A DNA stretch of 64,000 nt, from the NCBI RefSeq assembly GCF_037974355.1, contig NZ_CP150235.1:6076001-6140000 (forward strand), given 5' to 3'. Position numbers and translations under genes: made by a program. The notes beneath the pieces were generated by a model. It was not told the origin of the DNA. It saw only the letters and a list, made by a program, of their open reading frames with translations, and did not search any database. Below, one piece after another: positions 8,692-22,336 of the stretch (position 1 is its first letter; each line of letters opens with the position of its first letter). Source of the DNA: Paenibacillus sp. FSL R5-0517. Lineage in GTDB: Bacteria > Bacillota > Bacilli > Paenibacillales > Paenibacillaceae.

Positions 8692-9867
8692 TCAGAAGAA
8701 ATCGAGTAAATAGGTTTCTCGTTCAGGAATCGCTTGTTCTAAAGCCTTGATAGCTGCGTTCGGTCCGTGAATTCTTCCCATTCGTGCCATTTCTGTTGGT
8801 CTGCGATATCCCATCAGCACCGCAGTAAGGGATTGAATATCTACCTTAATAGTCTGATCATCAGTAACTGGCTCCGAAGTTTTCCATATGGATGCTGTTC
8901 CATTCATTGCTACGTTCAATTGCCATACTCCTTCATTCCACGGAGCGTGGGAATCCTCTACCTGTAGAACAATCTGAACTGGTGAGTCCTGACTTGCAAA
9001 TGGATATTGAGATATAAACTGTTCCACACTAACGATACGCGCCATAAAATAAGGTACGATCTCCTGCTGAATCCGTGGATTATCCAACTGGAAAGCAAGC
9101 GTATCACTGGCAGGTGCCTGTAACGTAACTTCCTGGATCATGGAATCATGGTTAGCAATAAAGGTCCATAGTCCTTGCCTAGCCTCTTCATTTAGATAGA
9201 TAATCTCTTTAATGGTAAACTTATTTTCCTTAACCTCATATAAAAGATAACCTTGTGCTGCATTAGCTTCATCGTAATATACAGCCTTTTGGCTGCTTCC
9301 ATTAACCAGAACTGAATTCTCCCACCTTGCATCGTCCCGTACCAGCGTTCCGTTATAGCGTTCAGCATAAGCACTGTATACTTGCTTTAATACACTGAGG
9401 CCCGGATCCCCACGCCGAATTGTTCCAGGTGTCGCTTTTTTCGAAGGCAAATGAGCAGTTGGCACTTTATACCGTTTAAATTCAACATATGTCTCCCATC
9501 CATACTTTCGATAGAAACCAAAAGAGAATGGATGCAAGAACGATATACTTTGTTTGTTACGATTCATTTCTTCCAACGCATGCTTGAGCAGACCCGCTAC
9601 CCAGCCTTTGCGTCTATATTCTGGCCAGGTGGCTACACCCGCAATACCGCCCATCTCGAACGATCTACCATGAATATAGGTTTGAAAAGGAATAATGTGA
9701 AGTTTGGCTCCTAACTGCCCATCCTCATATACACCCCATATATCCTGTGACGAAAATTGACTCCGCCGTTTTTCTTTTTGTTCTTCACTCATTACTACTT
9801 GAAAAGCGTATTCGGAGAGTGCCATCGCCGGTTCAAAATCATCTACCGTCAATTTTTGAATTTCCAT
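8692..9867 (-). CDS. Eis-like GNAT N-acetyltransferase
   Basis: A 391-residue acetyl-CoA-dependent acetyltransferase of the Eis type (COG4552 pattern). The N-terminal GNAT half shows GGIAGVATWPEYRRKGWVAGLLKHAL, the acetyl-CoA pyrophosphate loop (R/K-x2-G-x-G/A), then HPFSFGFYRKYGWE, typical of these proteins. The C-terminal part (about 290-391) resembles the SCP2-like fold found in Eis enzymes and ends in the usual carboxyl-terminal hydrophobic FF. Known Eis proteins acetylate aminoglycosides and polyamines, but the substrate here cannot be read from sequence. It is a single-gene unit between the rRNA operon terminator and its own terminator. GGAAG precedes the ATG. Confidence 0.85.
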   Translation of the reverse strand: MEIQKLTVDDFEPAMALSEYAFQVVMSEEQKEKRRSQFSSQDIWGVYEDGQLGAKLHIIPFQTYIHGRSFEMGGIAGVATWPEYRRKGWVAGLLKHALEEMNRNKQSISFLHPFSFGFYRKYGWETYVEFKRYKVPTAHLPSKKATPGTIRRGDPGLSVLKQVYSAYAERYNGTLVRDDARWENSVLVNGSSQKAVYYDEANAAQGYLLYEVKENKFTIKEIIYLNEEARQGLWTFIANHDSMIQEVTLQAPASDTLAFQLDNPRIQQEIVPYFMARIVSVEQFISQYPFASQDSPVQIVLQVEDSHAPWNEGVWQLNVAMNGTASIWKTSEPVTDDQTIKVDIQSLTAVLMGYRRPTEMARMGRIHGPNAAIKALEQAIPERETYLLDFF

Positions 9868-10006
9868 GTCTTCCTACACCTCATTCACTAGAGTTGTTAT
9901 CAATCCATGATGGCCTGATATCTGATATATGTACCCCTTTGAGTGTGTCAGAGGATTCCTATAAAGTCAAATAAGAGATGCATGCGCATCCCTTAAAATA
10001 AACAAA

Positions 10007-10040
10007 TAAAAACCACCACCGAATAACATCGGCAGTGGTT
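10007..10040 (-). terminator. Rho-independent terminator of the rRNA operon
   Basis: Minus strand AACCACTGCCGA-tgttat-TCGGTGGTGGTT followed by TTTTT; begins five bases past the 5S 3' end. A second weak dyad (AAGGGATGC/GCATCTCTT, 9972-9993) follows it and may back it up. Confidence 0.88.
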
Positions 10041-10044
10041 CTTC

Positions 10045-10161
10045 GCTTGGCGGCGTCCTACTCTCCCAGGACCCTGCGGTCCAAGTACCATCGGCGCTAG
10101 AGGGCTTAACGGTCGTGTTCGGGATGGGTACGTGTGGAACCCCTCCGCCATCGCCACCAAA
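10045..10161 (-). rRNA. rrf: 5S ribosomal RNA
   Basis: About 117 bases, starting TTTGGTGGCG and ending ACGCCGCCAAG on the minus strand, with complementary ends and the conserved CCGAACACG loop region. It is the last gene of the operon, about 77 bases after 23S. Ends are estimated by comparison with Bacillus 5S. Confidence 0.95.
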
Positions 10162-10192
10162 CGCATAGCTTACATTTCAGAGTTCGTTCTCT

Positions 10193-13350
<3,158 letters not shown>

Positions 13351-13377
13351 AGAACAAGCCAAATAGATGAAATTGTT

Positions 13378-13453
13378 TGGTGGAGCCAAGCGGGATCGAA
13401 CCGCTGACCTCCTGCTTGCAAGGCAGGCGCTCTCCCAGCTGAGCTATGGCCCC
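13378..13453 (-). tRNA. tRNA-Ala (anticodon TGC)
   Basis: 76 bases on the minus strand, GGGGCCATAGCTCAGCTGGG to TGGCTCCACCA. The cloverleaf is standard: acceptor GGGGCCA/TGGCTCC, anticodon loop CTTGCAA with TGC, T loop GGTTCGATCCC, and an encoded CCA. It is the only tRNA in the 16S-23S spacer; tRNA-Ile, often paired with it, is absent. Confidence 0.97.
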
Positions 13454-13465
13454 TCAAATTCCATC

Positions 13466-15193
<1,728 letters not shown>

Positions 15194-15247
15194 CAAGGAA
15201 CTTGTATGTCCGTTTTTGTTGATGTTTGTCAACCGGACAGGAATCTT

Positions 15248-15277
15248 ATCATATCATGTTAACTAACTTACTGTCAA
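15248..15277 (-). promoter_or_regulatory. rRNA operon promoter P2
   Basis: Minus strand TTGACA (15272-15277), 18-base spacer, TATGAT (15248-15253). The start would fall about 130 bases before 16S, leaving room for the leader with its processing arm. Confidence 0.8.
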
Positions 15278-15339
15278 CACTTTGTTTTTGTCACCTTTCA
15301 AGTGATTATGACAATCATTCGTTTGAAGCGACAAGAAAT

Positions 15340-15368
15340 AATATATCATGTCATGATTTATTTAGCAA
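15340..15368 (-). promoter_or_regulatory. Possible rRNA operon promoter P1
   Basis: Minus strand TTGCTA (15363-15368), 17-base spacer, TATATT (15340-15345), 63 bases or so upstream of P2. Tandem promoters are usual for Bacillales rRNA operons. The AT-rich stretch above it (15369-15420) could act as an UP element. Confidence 0.5.
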
Positions 15369-15611
15369 GCATTTTTTATCAACCATCTATTATCATAAAA
15401 TCTTCTTAAACGGCACCGTGCTTCCAACCTATATGCGACACATTAACACAATATCTGAAACAAAGATGGAGATTTTAGAAAGGCTGCTCTATATCTAAGG
15501 AAACGATCATTTCTATATACATTGTATACTTCTATAACCACGAATAATAAGGATCTAAATAAAGATTAGCTAGAGCCCCGATCGGTATAACACCCTTGCC
15601 CTCCTGTTGGT

Positions 15612-15641
15612 TTGAAGAAAGTGATCCAAAAACTCTATAAT
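15612..15641 (+). promoter_or_regulatory. Possible promoter of the b561-molybdopterin gene
   Basis: TTGAAG (15612-15617), 18-base spacer, perfect TATAAT (15636-15641). The leader to the TTG start at 15836 would be about 190 bases. The rest of the 15369-15835 stretch is AT-rich with no convincing gene; small open frames there lack ribosome sites and overlap the rRNA promoters. Confidence 0.5.
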
Positions 15642-15835
15642 AAGGTATATAGATATAGGGATAGGATAGGTAAGCAATTAAATGTAACTCTTCATGTGGT
15701 GTGGTTAATTCCTAAACATACGTTAACTGTCTCATACGAACTTTTAACTCAGATATCGCACTCCATTCACAACCGGCTATTACATAACCAATTTCTGAAT
15801 AAACTCATTACTAAATCTATATGGGGTGATCACAC

Positions 15836-17209
15836 TTGAAACAATGGCTGAAGAATAGACGCAAAGGTTACGGCAAAAAGTTGGTTTCCATCCATGCTTG
15901 GAATGCCTGGATTGTTGTAATCCTTGCTATATCAGGTCTTGTGTTAGTTGGAGGCTTTTGGCGTGAGATCCTTGGAATCGGGCGTGTATGGTTAAAATGG
16001 CTTCATATCATCGTTGGGCTAGCTATGCTGGCACCCGTCGTATATTACTTGATTTTGGCCGGAAAGCACTGGAAACAGCTTCGTAATAGACCTTGGCAAA
16101 GGGTGAACACCGTCTTTGTTCTTGCGCTGCTGGTAGGATGGCTACTCTCAGGTATAGTATTATGGCAGTTCAAGCTGGCTGGACCCCGATGGTCGAATGC
16201 TGCACTCTTGATCCATGACCTGCTGACTTGGGTGGGCTTACCTTATATTATCTATCACTCAATAACTCGGACCAAATGGTTAAAGGACCCTGCACGTCGT
16301 GCGGTTAAAACCACTACAACTTCAACACGAGCTCAAAATGCAGCTGATCCAGCTGATTCAATATTAGATGAAAAAGAAACTCCGGCTGCTATATCTTCTT
16401 CCCAGTTTGATCGTAATCCCGAGAGAGATTCTCTCAAACCAGAGCAGCGACCTCAACCTGTGTATACACGCCGAGCTTTCATCCGTTCTGCCGTGGGGGT
16501 TGGTCTTGCTGTCACACTCGGACCTACTTTTATATCCTGGGTAGGACGCAATCTCAAAATTGATAACAGTATCGACAGTATGCTGGAGAACGATCCTAAC
16601 CGTATGGTTCCTTTGCCACAACCGCTGTCTGCATCTTCACCTCCCATTGGAGGCGGAGCTGAAGGTCATTTCCGCGTATATACGGTTACGCCCATACCTT
16701 CCTTCTCCAATGCTAACTGGTCTTTCCGTATTGATGGATTGGTTGAACGGGCACAGGTCTGGAACTGGGAACAGTTCGTGAAGCTCGCGCGTACCGTACA
16801 GGTTAGTGATTTCCACTGTGTAACAGGATGGTCTGTGTATAAAAATACCTGGGAAGGGATTTCACTTGCACAGCTTTTGAAGCAAGCCGGGGTCAAACCC
16901 GAGGCTCATAGTGTGAAGTTTTATTCCGGTGATGGTGTGTATACAGATGCGATTACAATGGATCAAGCACAAATGGAGGATATTATGGTGGCTGTCATGC
17001 ATGATGGCAAACCCATCCCAGCTGATCTTGGCGGTCCGGTACGGCTCGTCATCCCTCAAATGTATGCATACAAATCAGTAAAATGGTTGAATCGCATTGA
17101 ACTCATCGACAGTGAACATATTGGTTACTGGGAAGAGCGAGGATATGACAAGGATGCATGGCTTACAGGCGCATCTCAGCGCATCCCTAATAATATAACT
17201 GGATCATGA
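15836..17209 (+). CDS. Cytochrome b561-like membrane domain fused to a sulfite-oxidase-type molybdopterin oxidoreductase
   Basis: 457 residues from a TTG start with GGGGTGA eight bases upstream. Residues 1-150 hold four transmembrane segments with histidines placed as in di-haem b561-type cytochromes (His20, His57, His127, His141). A polar linker (150-205) leads to TRRAFIRSAVGVGLAVTL (211-228), a twin-arginine motif plus hydrophobic segment, acting as a fifth helix. Residues 255-457 resemble the molybdopterin domain of sulfite oxidase/YedY; Cys328 in DFHCVTGWS is the likely molybdenum ligand. The natural reading is an enzyme outside the membrane passing electrons to or from haems in it. The substrate is unknown; no subunit or Moco-synthesis gene is nearby. 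The terminator at 17270 follows it. Confidence 0.85.
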   Translation: MKQWLKNRRKGYGKKLVSIHAWNAWIVVILAISGLVLVGGFWREILGIGRVWLKWLHIIVGLAMLAPVVYYLILAGKHWKQLRNRPWQRVNTVFVLALLVGWLLSGIVLWQFKLAGPRWSNAALLIHDLLTWVGLPYIIYHSITRTKWLKDPARRAVKTTTTSTRAQNAADPADSILDEKETPAAISSSQFDRNPERDSLKPEQRPQPVYTRRAFIRSAVGVGLAVTLGPTFISWVGRNLKIDNSIDSMLENDPNRMVPLPQPLSASSPPIGGGAEGHFRVYTVTPIPSFSNANWSFRIDGLVERAQVWNWEQFVKLARTVQVSDFHCVTGWSVYKNTWEGISLAQLLKQAGVKPEAHSVKFYSGDGVYTDAITMDQAQMEDIMVAVMHDGKPIPADLGGPVRLVIPQMYAYKSVKWLNRIELIDSEHIGYWEERGYDKDAWLTGASQRIPNNITGS

Positions 17210-17269
17210 TCGGTTCAGTTAAAATTGATTGATTGTTCATACGTTGTATTAATCATTTCAATAACAGCA

Positions 17270-17308
17270 AAAGCCCCCGACCACGTATCCGTGTCTTCGG
17301 GGGCTTTC
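17270..17308. terminator. Bidirectional terminator between the molybdoenzyme gene and ligA
   Basis: AAAGCCCCCGA ... TTCGGGGGCTTT stem with A tract before and T tract after, so it can end both converging transcripts. It lies 60 bases past the plus-strand stop and 30 past the ligA stop. Confidence 0.88.
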
Positions 17309-17337
17309 TTATAGAAACTCTTTTGTTCGTTTATCCT

Positions 17338-19359
17338 CTAACCCTGTGGGTTCAAAAGGCGTACAAGTTCGTCCTCATCCTCAATCGTTGAAATACCCAG
17401 ATCATGAGCTTTGGTCAATTTGCTACCTGCCTTCTCTCCGGCAATCACCAGATCTGTCTTTTTCGATACACTACCAGTCACCTTCGCTCCGAGCGCTTCC
17501 AGTCTCTGCGTCGCCTCTTCCCGCGTCAATTGGTGCAGCGTTCCGGTCAGGACGACCGTTTTACCACTGAAGAAGGAATCTTCCACAACAACAACTTCTG
17601 ACACCTCAGGTGCCTGGGCTTTCACACCCAAGTTGAGCATCTTCTCAATCGCAGCCTGTGTAAACGGATCTGCAAAGAAAGTTACGATACTCTCCGCCAC
17701 AATACCACCAACGTCAGGTAGTTCAACCAATTCTTCTACAGTTGCATTCATAATGGCGTGCAGATCTCGGTAATGATCCGCAAGCATACGTGTGGTAGAT
17801 TTACCTGTGTTCGGAATACCCAGTGAGTATAGGAACGAAGCCAGATCACGATCCTTACTGAGCTCTAGCGCAGCGAGAAGGTTGTTCGCTTTCTTTTCGC
17901 CAAACCGTTCCAGCTTCACCAGATCATCAAACTGTAATGTATACAGGTCAGCAGGCTCACGCACGTTCAATTCATCGTACAGCTGAATCGCTGTTTTCTC
18001 ACTGAATGTCTCAATATCCATGGCATCACGGGAAGCAAAATGGGAAATACGCGCCACCGTCTGTGGTTTACATGCCAGTCTGTTGTTACAGAACAGGTGC
18101 GCTCCACGTTGCTCGAGCGGGAATCCACATGCTGGGCACTGCTCAGGGAAGACGATCTCCTCGCCATCACTTTCCTCAGTCACTTTACCCAAAATTTCTG
18201 GAATGACATCATTGGAGCGGCGAATAAAGACCCGAGTGCCCAGAGCGAACTTCAGATTTTTGCGCTCAATATCGCCAACATTGTTCAGGGTACAGTTCTG
18301 TACCGTTACCCCGGCAAGTTCAACCGGTTCTACGCGTGCCAGCGGAGTTACTTTGCCAGTACGCCCCACATTCCATACCACAGCATTAAGAACTGTCGTG
18401 GTCTCTTCTGCCTCGAATTTATATGCTACTGCCCAGCGAGGGAATTTATCGGTATAACCCAATACCTCGCGGGTACGCATGTCTGTAATTTTGATAACAG
18501 CTCCATCGATCAGATAGTCTAACTGACCCCGATTCTCCTGAATCGCAGCCAATTGTTCCATCACATCATCAAACTCATGGAAATAAGTAATCGATGGATT
18601 CACCTTGAAACGGTTCTCACGCAAGAAGTCCATCATCTGCTCATGATTGGCGAACTGAATGTCATCCGAATAACCTACGTTATAGAAATAAGCATTCAGT
18701 CTACGCTCAGCCGTCGCCTTTGGATTCAGGTTACGAAGTGCTCCCGCTGCTGCATTCCGCGCATTCTTGAGCGGTTCTGCCGCTGTCTCGTTGTATCGCT
18801 CCAGGACAGACAGGTTCATGATACCTTCACCCTGTACTTCAATCGTGCCGCTTGTGTAAGGAATTTTGAGCGGAACCGATCTGATTGTTCTCACCTGGGC
18901 CAAAATACCTTCGCCTACAGTACCGTTCCCTCGTGTAGAGGCTTGCACCAACTCACCGTTGGTGTACGTCAGGTTCAGCGTCAATCCGTCAAACTTCAAC
19001 TCAATGACATAACCTGGTTCCGGTAAAGGCGTATCGGGATTTTTACTGTTATAATCATTAATCAGTTTCAGTACACGGGTATTCCAGCTGCGCAGCTGCT
19101 CAATATTTTGCGCTTTGTCCAGACTCCATAATGGGGATAAATGGCGATGTGGGGTAAATCCCTTGAGCAGTTCACCACCCACACGCTGGGTTGGAGAATC
19201 AGGCAGAACCATGCCGCTTTCCTGTTCCAGCGTAACCAGTTCGTCGTACAGAAGATCATACTCCTTATCGCTGATCTGTGGCTGATCCATCGTGTAGTAC
19301 TGATAATTATGCTGGTTCAGCTCGGTAACGAGTTGCTCCATCCGGTGCATCGGGTCCAT
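17338..19359 (-). CDS. ligA: NAD-dependent DNA ligase LigA (divergent motifs)
   Basis: Seals nicks in replication and repair using NAD. 673 residues, the usual length. Domain Ia is present (NYQYYTMDQPQISDKEYD, residues that bind the NMN half of NAD), then the adenylation domain with the nucleophilic lysine in ELKFDG (near 118), TRGNG, IDGAVIK and WAVAYKF; OB fold; four-cysteine zinc finger; HhH repeats; C-terminal BRCT (about 595-673). Oddities: KFDG for the usual KIDG, RGNG for RGDG, GEGIL for GEDVT, and a zinc finger spaced C-x5-C instead of C-x4-C at its second pair. The pcrB-pcrA-ligA order supports orthology with the housekeeping ligase. Catalytic residues are kept, so activity is expected. 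Confidence 0.93.
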   Translation of the reverse strand: MDPMHRMEQLVTELNQHNYQYYTMDQPQISDKEYDLLYDELVTLEQESGMVLPDSPTQRVGGELLKGFTPHRHLSPLWSLDKAQNIEQLRSWNTRVLKLINDYNSKNPDTPLPEPGYVIELKFDGLTLNLTYTNGELVQASTRGNGTVGEGILAQVRTIRSVPLKIPYTSGTIEVQGEGIMNLSVLERYNETAAEPLKNARNAAAGALRNLNPKATAERRLNAYFYNVGYSDDIQFANHEQMMDFLRENRFKVNPSITYFHEFDDVMEQLAAIQENRGQLDYLIDGAVIKITDMRTREVLGYTDKFPRWAVAYKFEAEETTTVLNAVVWNVGRTGKVTPLARVEPVELAGVTVQNCTLNNVGDIERKNLKFALGTRVFIRRSNDVIPEILGKVTEESDGEEIVFPEQCPACGFPLEQRGAHLFCNNRLACKPQTVARISHFASRDAMDIETFSEKTAIQLYDELNVREPADLYTLQFDDLVKLERFGEKKANNLLAALELSKDRDLASFLYSLGIPNTGKSTTRMLADHYRDLHAIMNATVEELVELPDVGGIVAESIVTFFADPFTQAAIEKMLNLGVKAQAPEVSEVVVVEDSFFSGKTVVLTGTLHQLTREEATQRLEALGAKVTGSVSKKTDLVIAGEKAGSKLTKAHDLGISTIEDEDELVRLLNPQG

Positions 19360-19426
19360 ACAGGGCCATCCCTCCGTTAATTTGATCTATATATGTAGAA
19401 CGAACACTCCTATTGCACTTGAACAA

Positions 19427-19446
19427 CGATAACAGAATAACTTTTC
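19427..19446 (+). repeat. Solo end of the ~140-base intergenic element
   Basis: The sequence CGATAACAGAATAACTTTTC repeats the left end of the full element that starts 60 bases further on. It suggests a decayed or nested copy in the ligA-pcrA gap. Confidence 0.5.
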
Positions 19447-19487
19447 AATCACTGGTGTCACTATATAATTTCAATTAATGATTATCC

Positions 19488-19625
19488 ACACTGACACTCC
19501 GATAACAGAACAACTTTCCGATCGCTGTTATCCCCAGATTTCTTTTAATTCATGTTAAAAGGTAGAAATCAGGGGATAAAGGCGAACGCGTAGCTTCTAC
19601 AAGTTATTTCTGTTCTCTCCGTTAC
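19488..19625 (+). repeat. Structured intergenic element, copy 1
   Basis: About 138 bases, sharing with copies at 22190 and 28028 the left end CACTGACACTCCGATAACAG, the core TTCCGATCGCTGTTAT, a GAAATC-type stem arm, GGCGAACGC, and the right end TTATTTCTGTTCTCTCCGTT. Internal arms TTATCCCCAGATTTC and GAAATCAGGGGATAA pair with one mismatch, and the ends (ACAGAAC.. / ..TTTCTGT) are complementary. It lies in the 426-base gap between pcrA and ligA, about 130 bases upstream of ligA. No protein is encoded. Confidence 0.85.
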
Positions 19626-19737
19626 CGTGCCGATGTTACATTGAATTTATACAGATTTCTAATCATATCAGTCAAGTCAAGCTTAGAAATGACATGACAA
19701 AAACGATGAAGATGCTTAAGAAGCAGTTTTCCTTAGA

Positions 19738-19760
19738 AAAGTTATTTCTGTTCTCTCCGT
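19738..19760 (+). repeat. Second solo right end of the intergenic element
   Basis: AAGTTATTTCTGTTCTCTCC duplicates the right end of copy 1 found at 19600-19620, about 138 bases away and just after the pcrA stop. It may be a remnant of another insertion. Confidence 0.5.
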
Positions 19761-19785
19761 TTTAGTGCAAAAGGAGGTTTCGTTC

Positions 19786-22140
19786 TTATTCTACTTTGGT
19801 AATCGGGGCAAAACCGGCAAGCAAACGTTTCACGCCAACCGGAGCCGGGAATGCAATCTGCAGTTCGGTGTCATTCCCTGTCCCTTTGACTGCAACGATT
19901 GTGCCTGTCCCCCATTTGCCATGCTGCACTTTGTCTCCTGCCTTAAACCCTGCTTCACCATTCGAAGCTGCCGGCTTGGAAGCCGATGATGGCGTAGAGT
20001 ATGTCGGGCGGGAAGTACTTGTAGTCACACGCGAAGTTGGCGTGGATGAGGTAGCAGATGAACCGCTCTTGCTTTGATGATCAAAGAGCTTGGTGCCACC
20101 ACCGAAGTTACTTCCTCCACTGGAACCTAGTCCCCGTCCACCATATGAGCCGCCTCCGCTACTGCCACGGCGGTAACGATCACGAGCCATGGAAGTGTCT
20201 TCCTTCAGCTCATCCGGAATTTCGTCCAGGAAGCGGGAAGGTGGATTCGCTGTGGTGCGTCCAAACAAGGTACGCATCTGGGCACACGACAGGAAGAGTT
20301 GCTCTTCTGCACGAGTAATCCCCACATAAGCAAGTCGGCGCTCTTCTTCCAGCTCTTCATTATCCATAAAGGCACGGCTGTGCGGGAAGACTCCTTCCTC
20401 CATACCCACGATAAAGACAACCGGAAACTCCAGACCTTTGGCACTGTGCATGGTCATCAGGGTAACCGCATCACTCTGATCCTCTTCATCATCGTTCATG
20501 CTGTCGATGTCCGCAATCAATGCAAGATCGGTGAGGAACGATACAAGTGTTTTGTCTTCATTATTTTTCTCAAATTCCATGGTTACAGACAGGAACTCAT
20601 CAATGTTCTCCAGTCGTGCACGAGATTCGAGTGTATTTTCATTTTGCATCTCAAGACGATATTGACTCATCTCCAGGATCTTCTCGGTTAATTCAGTTAC
20701 AGACAGATATTCTACCATCTGATGCAACGCAGCAATCATGTCATAGAACTCCACCAGCGCATTACGCGTACGACCAGCAAAACCAAGATCATCCACAACC
20801 TGAAGTACTCGGAAAATGGAAATTCCACGCTCTCCTGCCGCAGCCGCCAGCTTCGCTACTGTTGTATCCCCGATGCTACGCTTCGGTACATTAATAATCC
20901 GGGTAAGACTGATATCATCGTCGGGGTTGGATAACAGGCGCAGATACGCCAGAATGTCCTTGATCTCTTTGCGATCATAGAACTTGATGCCGCCGACAAT
21001 CTGATATGGAATATCAGACTTGATCAGAATTTCCTCTATAACCCGGGACTGGGCGTTGGTACGGTACAAAATGGCATGGTTTTGATAGGATTTGCCGTTC
21101 TTCACATTTTTACTAATCTCGGAGGTTACAAAGTACCCCTCATCATGTTCGGAATCCGCACGGTACACCTTGATCTTCGAACCACCCTCTTTGTCCGTCC
21201 ACAGTTTCTTCGGCTTACGCCCTGTATTCAGGCCGATCACTTCATTCGCTGCATTCAGGATATTGGACGTAGAACGATAGTTCTGTTCCAGCAAAATCGT
21301 ATTTGCTTCTGGGTAGTCTTTCTCAAAGTTCAGGATATTGCTGATATCGGCCCCGCGCCAGCGATAGATCGACTGGTCACTATCCCCTACAACACAGATG
21401 CGGTGGTGACTGTCAGCAAGCATGCGGCACAGCATGTACTGTGCACGGTTCGTATCCTGATACTCGTCCACGTGAATGTACTGGAATTTCTTTTGATAAA
21501 AGTCGAGGACTTCCGGTACTTCCTTGAACAGTTGAATCGTCTGCATAATAAGATCATCGAAATCGAGTGAGTTGTTGGCTCTTAACCGTTTCTGATACAT
21601 CTTATAAATTTTGGCTACAATACCCTCGAAATAGTCTCCTGCCTGCTTCTCATATTGTTCCGGACTGATCAGTTCATTCTTGGCCGTACTCATCATCGAT
21701 TGAACTGCTTTGGGCTCGAATTTCTTCGTATCGATATTCTGGTCTTTCATACAGCTACGAATAACAGATAATTGGTCCGATGAGTCCAAAATACTGAAGT
21801 TGGAAGTAAAACCGATACGTTCAATATCTCGGCGCAAAATACGCACGCACATGGAGTGGAACGTGGATACCCAAATGTCGCGGCCCTGGGAGCCACCTAC
21901 GAGTTGGGAAACCCGATCCTGCATCTCACGAGCGGCTTTGTTCGTAAAGGTAATCGCTAAAATGCCCCACGGAGGTGCTTTCCGTGTTGCAATGAGATAG
22001 GCAATCCGGTGTGTCAGCACCCGGGTCTTGCCGGAGCCCGCTCCGGCCATAATCAGCAGCGGGCCATCCGTCGCCTCGACGGCTTGCCGTTGAGGGGTGT
22101 TAAGCCGTGCAACGGCATCATGTATATTTACAGGTTGCAT
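19786..22140 (-). CDS. pcrA: ATP-dependent DNA helicase PcrA
   Basis: Superfamily 1A 3'-5' helicase for repair, plasmid replication and removal of stalled RNA polymerase. 784 residues. Q motif LNTPQRQAVEATDGPLL, Walker A AGAGSGKT near 32-39, motif II DEYQDTNR, motif III GDSDQSIYRWRGAD, motif IV NYRST, motif V VTLMTMHSAKGLE and motif VI YVGITRAEEQL are all present. After about residue 645 a Gly/Ser/Thr-rich linker of roughly 90 residues leads to a Tudor-like C-terminal module (GDKVQHGKWGTGTIVAV), which in PcrA/UvrD binds RNA polymerase. It is followed by ligA and preceded by pcrB. Copies of an intergenic repeat flank it on both sides. Confidence 0.97.
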   Translation of the reverse strand: MQPVNIHDAVARLNTPQRQAVEATDGPLLIMAGAGSGKTRVLTHRIAYLIATRKAPPWGILAITFTNKAAREMQDRVSQLVGGSQGRDIWVSTFHSMCVRILRRDIERIGFTSNFSILDSSDQLSVIRSCMKDQNIDTKKFEPKAVQSMMSTAKNELISPEQYEKQAGDYFEGIVAKIYKMYQKRLRANNSLDFDDLIMQTIQLFKEVPEVLDFYQKKFQYIHVDEYQDTNRAQYMLCRMLADSHHRICVVGDSDQSIYRWRGADISNILNFEKDYPEANTILLEQNYRSTSNILNAANEVIGLNTGRKPKKLWTDKEGGSKIKVYRADSEHDEGYFVTSEISKNVKNGKSYQNHAILYRTNAQSRVIEEILIKSDIPYQIVGGIKFYDRKEIKDILAYLRLLSNPDDDISLTRIINVPKRSIGDTTVAKLAAAAGERGISIFRVLQVVDDLGFAGRTRNALVEFYDMIAALHQMVEYLSVTELTEKILEMSQYRLEMQNENTLESRARLENIDEFLSVTMEFEKNNEDKTLVSFLTDLALIADIDSMNDDEEDQSDAVTLMTMHSAKGLEFPVVFIVGMEEGVFPHSRAFMDNEELEEERRLAYVGITRAEEQLFLSCAQMRTLFGRTTANPPSRFLDEIPDELKEDTSMARDRYRRGSSGGGSYGGRGLGSSGGSNFGGGTKLFDHQSKSGSSATSSTPTSRVTTSTSRPTYSTPSSASKPAASNGEAGFKAGDKVQHGKWGTGTIVAVKGTGNDTELQIAFPAPVGVKRLLAGFAPITKVE

Positions 22141-22189
22141 GCATGCATGCTCCTTTCGTTGGTTGGTCTATAAAGCAAAATTAATAGGT

Positions 22190-22336
22190 TACACTCGCCA
22201 CTCCGATGACAGAATAATCTTCCGATCGCTGTTATTCCCGGATTTTTCGATCTACTTTTTCAAAGGTGAAAATCCGGTAATAAAGGCGAACGCTCCGCTT
22301 CTCCAGCTTATTTCTGTCCTCTTCGTTCTCGTGTAA
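22190..22336 (+). repeat. Structured intergenic element, copy 2
   Basis: About 147 bases, 50 bases upstream of pcrA. Same order of blocks as copy 1 (CTTCCGATCGCTGTTATT, GGCGAACGCTCCGCTTCTCC, TTATTTCTGTCCTC, CTCGTGTAAA). The internal arms differ in sequence but still pair: CCGGATTTTTC with GAAAATCCGG. That change on both sides argues for a conserved stem. The remaining part of the 22337-22532 gap is AT-rich, with no gene seen. Confidence 0.85.

Noticed and set aside
15540..15835. Possible molybdenum-cofactor riboswitch before the molybdoenzyme gene
   Set aside because: The leader has some GC-rich parts, but I could not find the conserved Moco-RNA core; the region is mostly AT-rich.
15612..15839. 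A 75-residue open frame upstream of the b561-molybdopterin gene
   Set aside because: No ribosome site, no recognisable domain, and it overlaps the likely promoter and leader of that gene.
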